A DNA stretch of 64,000 nucleotides from Hormiphora californensis (GCA_020137815.1 CM035354.1:1196386-1260385); one strand, 5' to 3'. Counted from the first letter of the stretch, positions 32,286 to 48,620 are shown. Program-made: numbers and translations. The notes: generated by a model not told the origin, from the letters alone.

Positions 32286-33337
32286 TCACTCTTCTGTTAA
32301 ATTTAAATTTAACTCTGGTATCTCATTTCCAATTGAGTAGACGTCCTCCAGACCATCTCGCTGTCTGAGCCTCTTACAATTGCAACATTTCCGGGATCCG
32401 AGACATCGTGATGGCATCCACCGCTTCACAACCCCCCTTTCCTGAAAAGAAATGTTGAGTAAGGGGTAACTAGGGGTAACTAGGGGCATCCACCGCTTCA
32501 CAACGCTTTCATGCAAAGAATGTTGAGTACGTAAGGGGTGAGACAAGGCGACAAGCAAAGAAATGAGATGTTAGGAACGCCATGAGTCAAAGATATGCTA
32601 CAAACTTAGCGGGAATTGCGTTGAGACAGTTGAAATACAAACAAGAGATAGTTGAAATACAAACAAGAGAAAAAGCAATTTCATGGCAGATTGAGAAGAG
32701 ACCCCAATTTGATTCTCAGATGGGGTCGGCGGCGCCAGACAGGAGAAGAGTGACTGTGAGTTGATAGAGCTGAGTCTAGTCTAGCAATCTTATAAATATA
32801 TTTATACCCACTGGCCCACTGCTAGTTCAATGTAGCATTTGATGTGTGTGTAGTACTGTAGTTGTACAGATTTTCAAATTGTTTTCAAAGATACCTGAGA
32901 AAGTTGCGTGTCATCTTGTCCTCCTACATTCCCATTTTCCTGTCCCCACAGCTCATCCAAATCTGGGAAATAAAGGGTGGGTTAGGGGAACTGATCCTAA
33001 ACCAGCCAACATATATGGTAACGAGAGCGGTGGGCTACCTGACGTGCACCCATTCCAAATCTGGGACAATGTCCCAGGGAAATAGTTGGGCGACATTATA
33101 CACGTGGAGGAACTGTCAGAGCATTGGCCTGACACTGGAGGAATTATATAGCTCGTTCTATCTGGCGGTTTTAGACCCAATTTTGATTCTCAAAAGTGTG
33201 CACAGACAGTTTGAATCGTAGTGGGGAAATAAAAAAACCAAGATTAAACGAGGTAGTCTCGGGACCTAACCTGGATTATAACCGGACCTCCTGGGCACAT
33301 AGGAGCAGAGACCGAGAGAAAGTAACACACCCAGCAT
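32286..33337 (-). CDS. Possible secreted peptide precursor (uncertain model)
   Basis: Exon 33271-33337 starts with ATG and encodes a short hydrophobic leader, MLGVLLSLGLCSYVP, then RRSGYNP, ending at a GT donor in phase 1. Downstream, 32286-32441 follows an acceptor (TTTTCAG) and is open to a stop; in its long frame it reads VVKRWMPSRCLGSRKCCNCK. The phases of these two exons do not agree for that frame; the phase that does agree gives a shorter tail ending MSRIPEMLQL. A missing exon or the shorter product are both possible. A partial copy of the exon start (ATCCACCGCTTCACAAC) stands at 32486-32505. Confidence 0.3.
32701..32742. mobile_element. GC-rich palindromic MITE lacking one end
   Basis: Has the ACCCCAATTTGATTCTCAG core and the GGCGCCAGACAG right end but no CTGTCTGG left end, yet is flanked by a perfect GAGAAGAG duplication (32693-32700 and 32743-32750). 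Confidence 0.75.
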
Positions 33338-34558
33338 CCCTAGTTGTAACCTGATATGATGTAACCATGGTAACGGGTGAATTAATGGGCGCAATGAATC
33401 TGAATTAGTAATCCTTCAAGGATACAAACTGATACAGCTTGAGGCATCATAAGACATGACTAATAGTCATGTCTCATTATGTCTCATATATTATATTGAA
33501 ACAAAGCTTCTATCGAATTTCTACGAATGGCTGAATATTTCACTTTCAGATATTCGCAGAAATAGTGAAATTATCATGTTCTACTTACATTTCAGGGGCT
33601 AGATGAGAAAGGAAGAAGTGGAGGGAAGAGTACCCCTTTTATAGAGTCGATAGCAATCCCCCATATGCCACCTCTAACTACCTCGACTAGCCCTCCTTCC
33701 TTTCTGTCACTCTAATATTAGATCAAATCGTTGATCAATTGATCAGATATAGTTATTGGGCGGGTTCTTACTTTGTCTACATCGAACGTTCTGATCGGGG
33801 TTTCATGTGTCATGGAGTTTAGACTGTCAAGTGCTATCTGCACATTGCATACTAAAATACTGTATGACGTAAGAATAAAAATATAATCCATGCCTGCCTT
33901 TTAGTATCGGATAGGTTTTAGACGGCCACGTCCCCACAATTTGGTCTGTAGATTCAACTGCGGGGAAATCATTATGATAGCCTGAGACAGGCAAATGAGG
34001 GTTAAATAGGCCCGATCACTGATTACTAAATATGACCACTACGCAAGATCAAGAGTGCTCGACGAGATGAGTATTTGTCCACAATTTGACACAATTGTAA
34101 TGCACCTTGTTGAGTGGGACCTCTTACTCAACAACCCCCACCAACTGATCACCAACTGCATGAATTGGGTGATATCTATAGTGTGTATATTATATGGAAC
34201 GATATCTAGTATGAAGAAAGATATGCTCCATATTATTGCACGAGAAGAACGGGTTTTGTGGCAATGGTGATAGTGAGAGAGAAAGAGAGATAGTGATATT
34301 GAATGAATTTAGAGTTTTTTTTTTCAGCAACGAATTCACGAAAATCAGAATATTTTGGTTTTAAAGAATTACATATTCAGGGGATATAGCTAGTACACGA
34401 CACGACGACAGTGCTCTCTCAATAAAACAATACATATCGTGGGGGAGGGAGGAAGAGGGTGCTATATAGTGTCTCTCAAAGCTGTCCTACAGCTCTTGTT
34501 GAGTACTCAACGATTCATATCTCGCGGTGTGATGGTGGTATCCGAGATATCTATCATA
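33338..34558. other. Intergenic stretch without an identified gene
   Basis: Nothing firm. On the minus strand 33772-33838 is an acceptor- and donor-bounded open segment (IALDSLNSMTHETPI...) that could be an orphan exon, but no partners were found. Confidence 0.4.
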
Positions 34559-35397
34559 TCATCCACTTTTTAACGCCAGATGGCTCCTGAGAGAAGGGAG
34601 TGTGTTATAAATGGTAGTGGTGTTTAGACCTAGGATTGGGAGCGGCAACTCAACAAAGCAATGTCTGACCAGAGATCGTGATCAACAGATGGTCTAAAAG
34701 TGGATAGACATTGATTGAATTGACAGTTGACATACTAGAGGTCGAAACATGGACAAACAGACAAACCAAAAGAGAGAAACCAAACCAAACAGACTGACAG
34801 AGTCAAACCGAGAGATTCAAACCGAGAGAGACAAACAGACATACCAAACCAAAACAGACAGACAGCTGATCAACACAGAAACACAGCTGATATCAACTTA
34901 CCCTCCTCGCTGTTGTGCTCTGCGACAATCTCTGACTCAGCGGCGATGGCGGCAGCTTCTTCGAAGGCGGCGTTAGCAGCGGTATCCTGGTCCATGGCTT
35001 CACTTTCAATGGCGTACCCGGTGGTTCCGGCAATCCTGTGGGAAGAGTGATTCAGAGAGACTGGGCATAGTATAGCATTGAGAATTAGGGACCGTGGGCT
35101 CGGGGGATTTGAGTGTTGAAAATAGGTAGATGTTAGGTTGGCTGGTTGGAACAGTGGCAATATATATTGCAATATAGGGGATGCCAACCAGCTGGGAAAT
35201 CTATGATATCAACAACTAGTTCTGTATAAAATTTAAAAATCTAGTACAGCCTATAAAGCTAGATATTGTACTGCAGCAGTACAGTATCTAGTTTTATTGA
35301 GTACTGCTGTACTGCTGTAGGATAACCGATAACATGCAACCGATAACCGATAACAGTATACTCACAAGAGAACGGAGAATAAGATGATGGAGAACAT
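34559..35397 (-). CDS. Small secreted Ala/Glu-rich protein, about 78 aa
   Basis: Exon 35366-35397 (ATG at 35397) and exon 34902-35035 join in phase and give MFSIILFSVLLIAGTTGYA, a good signal peptide. An acidic alanine-rich helix-prone stretch follows (TAANAAFEEAAAIAAESE). The best terminal exon is 34559-34629, which continues in phase and ends SHLALKSG before TGA, but another phase-compatible continuation exists near 33840-33960, so the C-terminus is uncertain. No cysteines in the mature part. It resembles acidic spacers of peptide precursors, but no dibasic-flanked repeats are seen. Function unknown. Confidence 0.5.
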
Positions 35398-35521
35398 GGT
35401 GTGGGTCTGGAGAGGGTTGCTGCGAGCTGCTAAAGTACGGTGTGTGATAGAGAAGTTGTAACTGGTTGTGTTTTGAGTGGGGCTATCGGGGGGCTTATAT
35501 ACCCCCTGGAGTAAGTGGGGG

Positions 35522-35678
<157 letters not shown>

Positions 35679-36154
35679 AAGAGCTGCTCACGACATGGCA
35701 CGTGCTTAATCAGAACTTTGAGAGGTAACTATCATGTGACACTCACACTAAACCACGTGATCTATTGCACAGGTGTGGTGAGAGGCACTAACTGGGCGGC
35801 CCACTGTATAGCTATAGAGCCCTACTAAATCGGCCCCGCTATCAACAGGGCGCCCTATTTACCACCAGCAACTCCATGGCGATTACGGAACTAATGGCAT
35901 GCCGTTTACAAAACTACAGCGGATTTAGCAAATATGTTTTTCCGAATTAAGCCCCCGAGTTAGGGAGATTTGATATTTGAGGTTCAACCGCGAACACTAC
36001 AGGATCGAGAAATAGTAGGAGTGGACTGTCATGGTTTACATGGGTTTAGTGAGATCTCGGGGTGGAGAATGAGGGCTGAGTAATTCTCCGTTTTGATCAG
36101 CTGATTGGTGCACTGAAACAAAGGTGAAGTGACGCATAGGAAAATCAGAAAGAG

Positions 36155-36156
36155 GG

Positions 36157-36234
<78 letters not shown>
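36155..36234. repeat. (GA)n microsatellite, about 80 bp
   Basis: GA dinucleotide run with a single AGAAG break near the left end. Confidence 0.98.
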
Positions 36235-36237
<3 letters not shown>

Positions 36238-37743
36238 AGTTGGTAGATGACAGGATAGAGAATAGAACGGGGCGAAAAGAGATGAAAGAAAGCATGGTGG
36301 TCAACATGGAAAAAACTTTCCAATATTGTGGATTAGAAAGAGGGATCAGAAAATCATTACAAAATGATCCCCATACGTAGAAGTTGTACTTTTATACTGG
36401 ACTGAGGACTCTCCGGCTCTACAGACTTTCTCAGAAATATAATGCCTTATAAGTCTTATGTTTTGGAGTTATTTTGGTCCAATCGATATGCAAGAACTTC
36501 GAAAGCTTCCGTAATTAATCATCAAATGAAATGTAGCGTAGGTGATATATGCACTGCCGAACTAGGAGTAGGCCCAAATGAACGATGAAACGTTGTTATC
36601 AGATATGGGGTGGTGTGAGTGATTTGATTGTGATCACACCATTCAATAGCCTACAAGGGTATAATACTGATTGAGTTCACGACTGGTTTCATAATGAGAA
36701 AGGCAACATGATTTCACAAATGAAAACTCATTTACAGCTTGGAGAGCTGCTTGGTACCATTGTTACCTGTGTTCACAAATGGTTGCAACCAAGATCTCCC
36801 TCACTATAGGTGCCCTGCATATCACAAAATTCGCAGCCCCACCACTTGTCGTTCTCAACAAGATGAATTAATGGTTCAGCAGTAAATTTGCTCAAACTAC
36901 CCAATACCCATCTAGATTAAAAACATCATCTTTGCATCAATTGCATGTACACCTCGAATTCCCAATGCGTTCAGATCGTGTCTGCATCACCAGCAGATTA
37001 TATCTGATTTTGGATGATCGTTCCAAATTCATCGTCCAAAGATGCAATGTGGAAAGTCATACATTTTGGGCTGTTGATTGGGTTTCAGATAATAATTCTG
37101 GGAATACTACCAATTAACCTGATGTTTAACTGAATTCTTGGTGCGAATTTTGGCATGAAAATTGGTCACCTTTTGCTTCGCCTGGATCATGATATGTAGT
37201 TTTCTCAGTTTCTCTCTTACGGTTTAGCATGAGGTGCAACAATCAATCAAAACGTTGACCCCATGACCTCCTTTAATGAAAATTGGCTCTCTCTTTTCTA
37301 TTCCAATCTCTCTCTCTCCCACCCTTTATATCTTTCTCCTTCTCTCACTCTCTCTTAAGTTAAGTAACTCTCTCTCTCTCTCTCTTTCTCTCCCCTGTAT
37401 TTGTCTGCCTCTTTTTCTCTCTCTGTCCCTCTCTCTCTATCTCTCTCGATAGGTGACTTGATGAATATTGGTAGCCTCCTCTCTCTCATTAATCCCTGCG
37501 TGCATCACTGCTGCAGTTTATACAATGGACCGTCAGGCAACAAGGGGTGAAGGGGCGCTACAAAAAGTGTTATTATCTGGGGCAGGGGGTTTTAGTAAAC
37601 ACTGAGTCATACAGACTTGCTCGTTTATCATTTCTTGCCGTCTTTCGGGAAAGAAAAGGTTAAGCCGGAAGTATGTGATTTTTGGGCGTGAATACCGGAA
37701 TAATATTCCAGCTGGAAAAATAATATCATATTGTAGTCTCAAA
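36235..37743. other. Stretch without an identified gene
   Basis: No exon with family features. CT-rich low-complexity sequence at 37288-37450. Confidence 0.5.
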
Positions 37744-38576
37744 GGGGGGGGGGGCCGGCTGAAGTTTTTGAAGTTTTTGAAGTCAACTTCAAAAACTTCA
37801 AAGAGAAACTTAGGGTGGAAAACTTCAAAAACTTCAAAAACTTCAAAAACTCATATCTCCTTAACCGTTGGAGATAGGCCCTATGTTGCTTCATAACTCT
37901 TATATAAACTTGCATATTCCGAACAAGATACACCCCTTTGAAAAGCCTATAGTCACTCATAAACCATTAAAACTGGTCTAGCCCAAAAAAAGTCATGCAC
38001 ACACACAAAATTATAAAAATATCCCATTATCCCTCGAATTAGATGAGGTGGAGACTTAATTTTGGCACGTACCCCCACTAACTCGAGGCCGCTGATGATT
38101 TTGGTGTCCATATTTTTTTCACTACTCCCTTCATAAAAAATTTGCATTTTGTGAAACTGGCAAAAAGGGTGTGGCACCAAAAAAAATTTAGAAAATTTAC
38201 TTAATAATTTTTAAACACTTTCTTTGCATTTTCTAGGCAAATTTTTGAGTTATAGAATGAAAATGAAATCTGTTTTTACAAAAATTTAAAATTTTTTACA
38301 CCAAATTGTGCCATGGATTTCATGGCTAGGAATCATTGTAAATATCCTAATTTGTGGTAGAAAAAGGGCAGACAAGGACGGATAACTTTGCCACAATATG
38401 TATTAAGCATGAAACTAACCTAAACTAGTGTAATAATAGTCACTCATAGCATATAAAAGTAGTTAGGAGTTTTTGAAGTTTTTGAAGTTTTTGAAGTCAA
38501 CTTCAAAAACTTCAAAAACTCAAAAAGTAGGGTGGAAAACTTCAAACTTCAAAAACTTCAGCCGGCCCCCCCCCCC
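37744..38576. mobile_element. G-capped inverted-repeat element with perfect 8-bp duplication (copy d)
   Basis: Starts with 11 G then CCGGCTGAAGTTTTTGAAG and ends with the inverted counterpart and a C run. Terminal repeats are built from TTTTTGAAG units. Flanked by GTCTCAAA at 37736-37743 and 38577-38584. No protein recognised inside. Confidence 0.88.
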
Positions 38577-38584
38577 GTCTCAAA

Positions 38585-40008
38585 TCCCAATCTTGTTGTT
38601 GGTATAATGAGTGCACCAGCTGCTGTCAATCCCGATACTGTGAGAGAAGGCTAGAGAGTAGCAATCAACGCCTGAAAATATCACCACCTATCTCTTTCTC
38701 TCTCACTCCTTCGCTCCCTCTCTCTCACACTCACACACACTCTCTCTTGCCTGATTTCACAAGGTGCGAGATCATTTGCATTTCATCAACCGTGCGTGTG
38801 ATCTCTGATTTCAGAATATGGGGTCTGATAAAGGGAGAGTGGAGACTCTGTAGATAGAGAGAGAGAGCCAGGGATTAAAGGAGTGATGATAGAACGGTTC
38901 CTATTATCTACACCATCACATGATCTTCTTGGTAAAGTCACGTGATTCGGTTGAAAATAATTCGGGTGACCTGCAATCTGTAGTTCAATTGTAGCCGCAG
39001 TATGAACACAGAAAAGGATTGAGAAAATAGGATGGAATGCGAACATCTGGTGGTCTGCGGGGGATAGGAATTATTGTACCCATTTACTGAAAATACTGCA
39101 CGCGTCCATTCTCTAATGATGGAAAGGGGGATGAAAGAAAGGGTCCTTTGAAAATGTGTCAAGTACCAGTTTAGCATTTTGTCAGCTGTAAGTGTCAATT
39201 GGAAATTAAGATATCTGATAGGTATTTCTCAACTTGAATGTGTCAAAATTCAAGCCATCAGCTATAGCACCAAATTTATATTGTCTCAAATCTATTCCAG
39301 CATGTGCTACACCCACAAGAAATGAATAGCACTGCTCATTTTATTATCACAGCTCACAACGGATAATTGAGAAATAATTCCACAATATCACAGATACAAC
39401 TAACGGCTCCACCACTACTGCAGGCAGGGAGAGCAGTGCACTGCAGTGATGACTCAACATGACCAGTAACCATGACAGTTATTGGTAGAATCACCATATC
39501 TGTTGGCAACAGTTGCCACCGGGTCAAGTCACAGGTCACATGTCATAAGTCACAGGTCATAAGTCGACCAGCCGATATATACAGATTACCGTTACATGGT
39601 CAAATGGGTTATTTTCAATGCTAATGAATCACCACGGTGCACACAAGGAAGAACAGGGGTCAACTCATGGAGGGGAATAGCAGATTCGGTGGGGTTGTCC
39701 AAATCCGGGGAGATTTCAGTTTCACCGGATTTGGACATGACTTTCCGCAAATTTTCCCACGGTCTTGGTTACGCGCATATCAAATGCTGAAAAAGTACAC
39801 TTTCATTTTAGCAGAAACTGCGCGCGTCACGCAAAGTGTCACCGCGGGATTCAGGAGCTTTGTGTCACAGACAAAAACAAGGTCAAATGGTTACAGAGCG
39901 GCAAATAAATTAGAGTGCACTGAAGAGCATTTATCAAAACATAAATAAAAATATCGCCTCTTCCCCTCGATGTAAAAAGATTGGTTAAAAGATCGTGTCC
40001 CGAAAAGT
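38585..40008. other. Stretch without an identified gene
   Basis: Downstream of EXOSC9 on its strand. A short interrupted inverted repeat of CCAAATCCGG/CCGGATTTGG is at 39698-39736. No convincing exon. Confidence 0.45.
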
Positions 40009-43000
40009 TCAAAATCCTGGAAATGATTCTTTTTCAGGTGTCTTCTGGATGGTAGCTAGTTTCGTGGGTGTTTGGTCTTTCTTCTCCTTCACAGTTCCCA
40101 CACCAGTTACATTGTCAACAGTGTCAGTTTCATCAATATAACGAATCGTGATGCTACCATATTGTGCAGATTCAACCTGTGAAAGAGAGCTTTAGTTTGT
40201 TTTGTGTAATAATATCAGAGGGAGGCAAAGCAATATTAGGTCATCAAAGATATATCAACCGTCCTCATACCCCTCTCTCGACTACATCGACCCAAGAAAC
40301 CTTCATCTCTTTCTAGGAACCCCAAGATTCAGACAGTAGTAGTAGTCTGTATTTTGTGATCCTAACAGTGACTGACCCAGTCAACTTTTTCAGTTAAACC
40401 CACCTGATCGTCAGTTTCCATTTTCTCCCTCACACTAGTGAGATCCTCTGCCAATAATTTATCCATCTTCTCCTGTAGGCTGATAGAGCTGATTGCAGAG
40501 GGTCTACTAGCATCTTCTGGTGCAACTTTTCTGCTGGCTGCATCCGCCTCTAGACAAGATGTGATCTGGGCTGATATTTCCTGCAGGGTATAGAGGTGTT
40601 ACTTTTGAGTTTTGCGAGGGGAGGGGGTATGGGGTTAAACAGTGTATTTTCTCTCTGTAAATGTGGGTTCCTGCTTTTTTGTGGATAAGGAAATATTGTT
40701 CTACTAGACCCAAAACACGCGAGGGAGAAGCCAGGTAGGGTCAATGGGTATGGTGCTCACACTGTGAAACACTGGCGTCCCAATCCGGGGGTCCCTTACC
40801 TGTGTCTTGAGAGAAGAGATCTCACAGCATTTTGAAACAAGGGCAGGTGTGAGGGTCACTCCTCCTCCCATGTATATGTAGCAAATCTCATGATGTGTGT
40901 TAGTTGCTATGGAGACAAACCCATCCATCACACCCTCCTGAGATAATTAGTCAATTAATAACTAATTAATAACTAATTAATAACTACCGTGTGGGGCAAT
41001 AAAAATGCCCCCCCCCCCCAAAACTACCATAGTTCCAGATATCGTGGAGTTCTAAACTTTGGTACAGTAACTCTATGAGACAAATAAATAACTTGACCAA
41101 AATTTCAGACCTCTAGCTCAAAATTCATTTTTCTGATCGGAATGAACATTGTCATTCATTCCAGAAAAAATATTTTCCGGTCCAAAATTTAACCAATTAT
41201 GTTTTACTATTGATTAGCTTTCCAATGTGACCAAGATCAGTTAAATTGGACAACCACAAGAGACACAGTGTCAAGTTTCTTAAAGTTAGTCAGGTCATGT
41301 GATCTTCACCGAATCGTTGAGTGTTCAGTATTACGAATCGGTCTAAATGGTAGAGAATCACGTATCACGGCTGCTAATGAGGGATGACGATGCTGATTGG
41401 TCATGAGATCTGTAGCTCTTTGATAAATGTAATTTTTCCTCGAATCACATCACCCTGTATTGGTACACATACCCCATTAGCGGCCGTGATACGAGATTCC
41501 TCTTCCCCTTGGTCTGATTAGCAATACCGAATCTCTCCATGATTCGGCGAGGATCACATGATCTGACTAACTTTAAGAAACATGACACGGTATCTCTTGT
41601 GGTGGTCCAATTTAACTGATCTCGGTCACATTGGAAAGCTAATCGATAGCCAAACATAATTGTTTAAATTTTGGACCAGAAAATATTTTTTTCCTGAAAT
41701 GAATGACAATGTTCATTCCGATCAAAAAATGAATTTTGAGCTAGAGGTCTGAAATTTTGGTCAAGTTATTTATTTATCTCATAGAGTTACTGTACCAAAT
41801 TTTAAAGCTCCACGAAATCTGGAACTATGGTAGACTTGGGGGGGCATTTTTATTGCCCCACACGGTATATAATAACTAATTAATGACTAATCAATAATTA
41901 ATTAATAACTAATTAATAACTAACTAATAACTAATTAATCAAGTATTTACAGCAGCAGTTAACTAAATAATTAGTTAATTAATTACCTCATCGTCACTAG
42001 GGTCAACTAGAATCTTCTCCCCTGCAAATCCTATCGTACACATGATTGGCACATGCAATACAGACAGGGGTATGGGATCTCTTTCCTTTTCTGTGAATAC
42101 CGTCACCTAGAAAAGAAGGGGGATTGAGATTAAGTTGAATTATCCCACCGACAATCCCTGTGCGTAAAAGCGTGACATGGTCATCTATCAAATTCAAATA
42201 GCAGTTACCGTGGTGCAGCACCACTGGTGCTCCATTATAGCGGACAGTGCAATTGATGCTAACCGATCATGGGACCATGTAATGGTTATGTTTCACACAG
42301 TGGTGCTCCGTCATAAACCGAGTTGTATGTAACGCTTTATGCGGGCGGCCACTATGACGGAGCCCCACTGTCACTTAGTACTTACCTCTTCCCCGTTAAC
42401 AACAAAATCAGGACGTCTGAAGTGAGAGAGGGCAGACATTGCTGCAATACAGCACGCATCAATTATATTTCCAGCAAAGTCCAACAGGTTCAGGTCCACT
42501 CTCAAATTGATAACCTAGTGGGGAAACTATGATTAATAGGATTGACGAGGTCCTAATTTGGTCCCCTAGGGTGCCTTTTGTGTTCTAGAGACGAGAACGC
42601 TAGCAAAGAAGTATGGAAAATAGTGCAATGTAGCGGATCATACCTTCTCTCCGGACACAATACACAGTGACTCTGTATCTATCACCCTCGTCTCTTTGAT
42701 CGTTCGTTCTAACAGCCTAGTTACCACTGTACTGCAAAGTTATTGGTTTAAATAATCACTCGTCAAAACAGTTATTGGTTATAGTTTTGTTTTGGTAGTT
42801 TTCAGTTCTTATTAGGAGGAGGAGAGGGGGTACTCACCTAAAATCGGTCCTATTGCCGGAAAATTTAGCTGATGACATGGGTGAGAAATTGACGAAAAAG
42901 AAGAGGGAACCCTCCATGGGCCTTGAAACGGGTGGTTTCTCAACTTGGGCTGAAACTCGGGCCATCACCCGGGTGTTGCCTAACACTACCTGCGGGATAT

Positions 43001-43375
43001 AATTCACTTGTTCGTGGTACGTTACACAAAACTACCTGGGGTATAATTCACTGGATACCTTGCAAAACAACACTAAACACCTATAACCTTTGCGCTTGCC
43101 AGCGCAGTGATGGCCGGTCAACTATGTACACTGTACATTGTACACAGGGAACAAGTTTCACGGTCTTTTATAAGGAAGTGTTATGACAGTGGAGACTGTA
43201 ACAGTACAGCTGCTTCAGTTGAAACATCTCATACCTCAGCATGTCCCCATTTGGACCCAAATTCTATCTGAATATTCCTATAGTCATAAGTCTCCCTTGC
43301 ATCTGGCCGTAGTCCCTGTTTTAGGACCTCCTCCAGGAAAGTCTTAGTGTTGATTGATAGCGGTACTTCCCTCAT
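40009..43375 (-). CDS. EXOSC9: Exosome complex component RRP45, 370 aa, eight exons
   Basis: Exons: 43235-43375, 42838-42989, 42644-42731, 42386-42514, 41987-42106, 40800-40937, 40404-40580 and 40009-40176; phases close to 371 codons. MREVPLSINTKTFLEEVLKQ and RPDARETYDYRNIQIEFG match the RNase PH-fold start (LDGRQTYDYRNI). VLGNTRVMARVSAQVEKP, IDTESLCIVSGEKVINLRVD, NIIDACCIAAMSALSHFRRP and DEEGVMDGFVSIATNTHHEIC follow family order. EXOSC9 pairs with EXOSC5 in the catalytically inert ring of the RNA exosome, in nucleus and cytoplasm. After about residue 275 the sequence is a lineage-specific acidic tail. Intron 5 holds an 879-bp palindromic element. The start codon is 173 bp after the CDK11 stop on the same strand. 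Confidence 0.92.
40987..41865. mobile_element. 879-bp near-perfect palindrome in EXOSC9 intron
   Basis: Ends CCGTGTGGGGCAATAAAAAT and its inverse, followed inward by a C (G) run; arms of over 400 bp match almost throughout. Bordered by TA on both sides (40985-40986 and 41866-41867). The homopolymer lies 18 bp inside the ends rather than at the tips. No transposase. Confidence 0.85.
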
Positions 43376-43548
43376 TTCATTGCTCTCTACAATTAGGAGC
43401 AGAGGTTAGTTGGGGGTAAAATACATAAGGATTTGAGTCAAGGGCGCCACTACAAAAGAACAAATTGTGTCAAGTATTGTAAAATGTCAGTAAGTCGATA
43501 CAATACCAAGACAAGACAACTATAATAAAACACACTTCCTTTTCTCTC

Positions 43549-47033
<3,485 letters not shown>

Positions 47034-47248
47034 TCTATTGTAGGAGAATATAATTATTCGGAGTTCAAAGAGGTCGAAACCTTTAACCTGTTGAACAGGC
47101 AGAATCAGTTATTGCACAGTTTAGACCTTTAACTGTCAGACAAATTAACAAAATAAAGGCGCAGATAGGGAAACAATAATGAAGTAGATGCCCATGAATC
47201 CCATCGGCCATCCCCTATAACAGTCGCCTGTCGCCAGTCAGCCGAAAT

Positions 47249-47399
47249 GAGGGGCCTCGGAAGTCATGCACAGTCATGCACATTCAAGTCACGATCACCA
47301 ATCACAGCGCAGAACAGCTATTGTGATCCGCGCATTCTGAGCTGTGATTAGTGGGCGTGACTTGAATGTGCATGACTTGACCATTTCCGAGGCCCCTCA
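47249..47399. mobile_element. 151-bp inverted-repeat MITE upstream of CDK11
   Basis: TGAGGGGCCTCGGAA and inner CATGCACATTCAAGTCACG are mirrored at the right end (CGTGACTTGAATGTGCATG, then CCGAGGCCCCTCA). It lies about 215 bp upstream of the CDK11 start codon. Confidence 0.8.
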
Positions 47400-48620
47400 A
47401 AGAGGGGTGCCGTTACAATCTGGGTGTTTCGTGGCATGTTTACAGATGCAGATGCGCGCATCCAAAAAAGTTTATTCACTAAACCGTTTTAGCTAATTCA
47501 AAGTTTATCTGGTAGGGAATGTCAAGGCCTAACCCCAAGGCCTAACCCCAACCCAAACCCAAACCCTACTTTAGCCCTAATGGCTAACCCTAAAAACCGT
47601 TTGTCAGCACTCACGAAACACCCAGATTTTAACACTGGCCGGAAAAATCGCTGAAAGTTGGCATACGTTGCAGGCGGGCGCATCAACGCCCTCAGAGAGG
47701 AGCCTCGGAAAAAGTTTTTAAAGTCGGATTTTTTGAAGTTGTCACCCCAAAATGACCGCGCATGTGAAATTTATCAATTTTGACGCGCACACCACACGTT
47801 AACATGTGATGTGACGCGCAAAAACATTCCGCGCACGAGAAGGGGGGTGACAACTTCAAAAAATCCGACTTTACTTTTCGGTCTTTTAAAAGGGATCCCT
47901 AAAAAAGTTCAGTATTTACACAGCGTTTACACAGTCTTTACACAGTCGTTACACCCAGAGCGCCCGCGCCGCTCTGGGTGTAAAGACTGCGTCTTTCGCA
48001 CTCGATTTGCAGCGCTTTCGGAAACTTTTTTCGCCGCAGCGCTCAATTTACTCGATTGTGCAGCACACAATCCAATATTTTCTTAGAAAAAGACGCAGCA
48101 CGCGCCGCTCTGGGTGTAACGACTGTGTAAAGACTGTGTAAACGCTGTGTAAATACTGAACTTTTTTAGGGATCCCTAAAGAAAGACACACTTGAAAATT
48201 TTTTTTAATAAATGAGTATTTTGTCCAAGATGCCATGCCACTTTGGTATTTTCGCGCGTTACATTTAACGCCGCAACAAAACATGAAATAAAATGGCGTG
48301 CGCGCCGCGCCGCGCCGAAACAAAAAGTTCAGAGCTGAGCGCGAGCGGGCAGATCTTGATTTTCAAATTTATTTTATTTTTTATTTTCACTTTTTTGGTC
48401 TGGTCGTGGCTGAAGGGCGGTTGCCGGCTTACGCTGGGTCCACCGAGTACCGACCACCATGAAGCTCTTTAAGTTATAAATCGGTTTATGTGTAATCCCA
48501 GGGAAATTTTAAAATCTGGATGTTTGAGTGCCAGCACTCACGCGACGGTTTTTTAGGGTTAGCCGTAATGGCTACTTGGTGACGGCAGGTTAGGGCTGGG
48601 GGCTGGGGTTCGGATTAGAG
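47400..48620. mobile_element. Foldback region with nested inverted-repeat elements
   Basis: Outer arms: about 47540-47640 (TAGCCCTAATGGCTAACCCT, AAAAACCG..TCAGCACTCACG) mirror 48505-48590. Inside are a 153-bp MITE (47720-47872) and an element at 47892-48177 with ends GGGATCCCTAAAAAAGTTCA and inner TTTACACAG repeats. No gene seen. Confidence 0.7.

Noticed and set aside
33772-33838. Acceptor- and donor-bounded minus-strand segment reading IALDSLNSMTHETPI
   Set aside because: Phase does not fit the neighbouring small secreted gene and no partner exon was found; mentioned only as a possible orphan exon.
47530-47600. Telomere-like runs of CCCTAA/CCCAAA variants (also about 26080-26160)
   Set aside because: Irregular and short, embedded in a foldback or low-complexity stretch; not a telomere or clear interstitial array.
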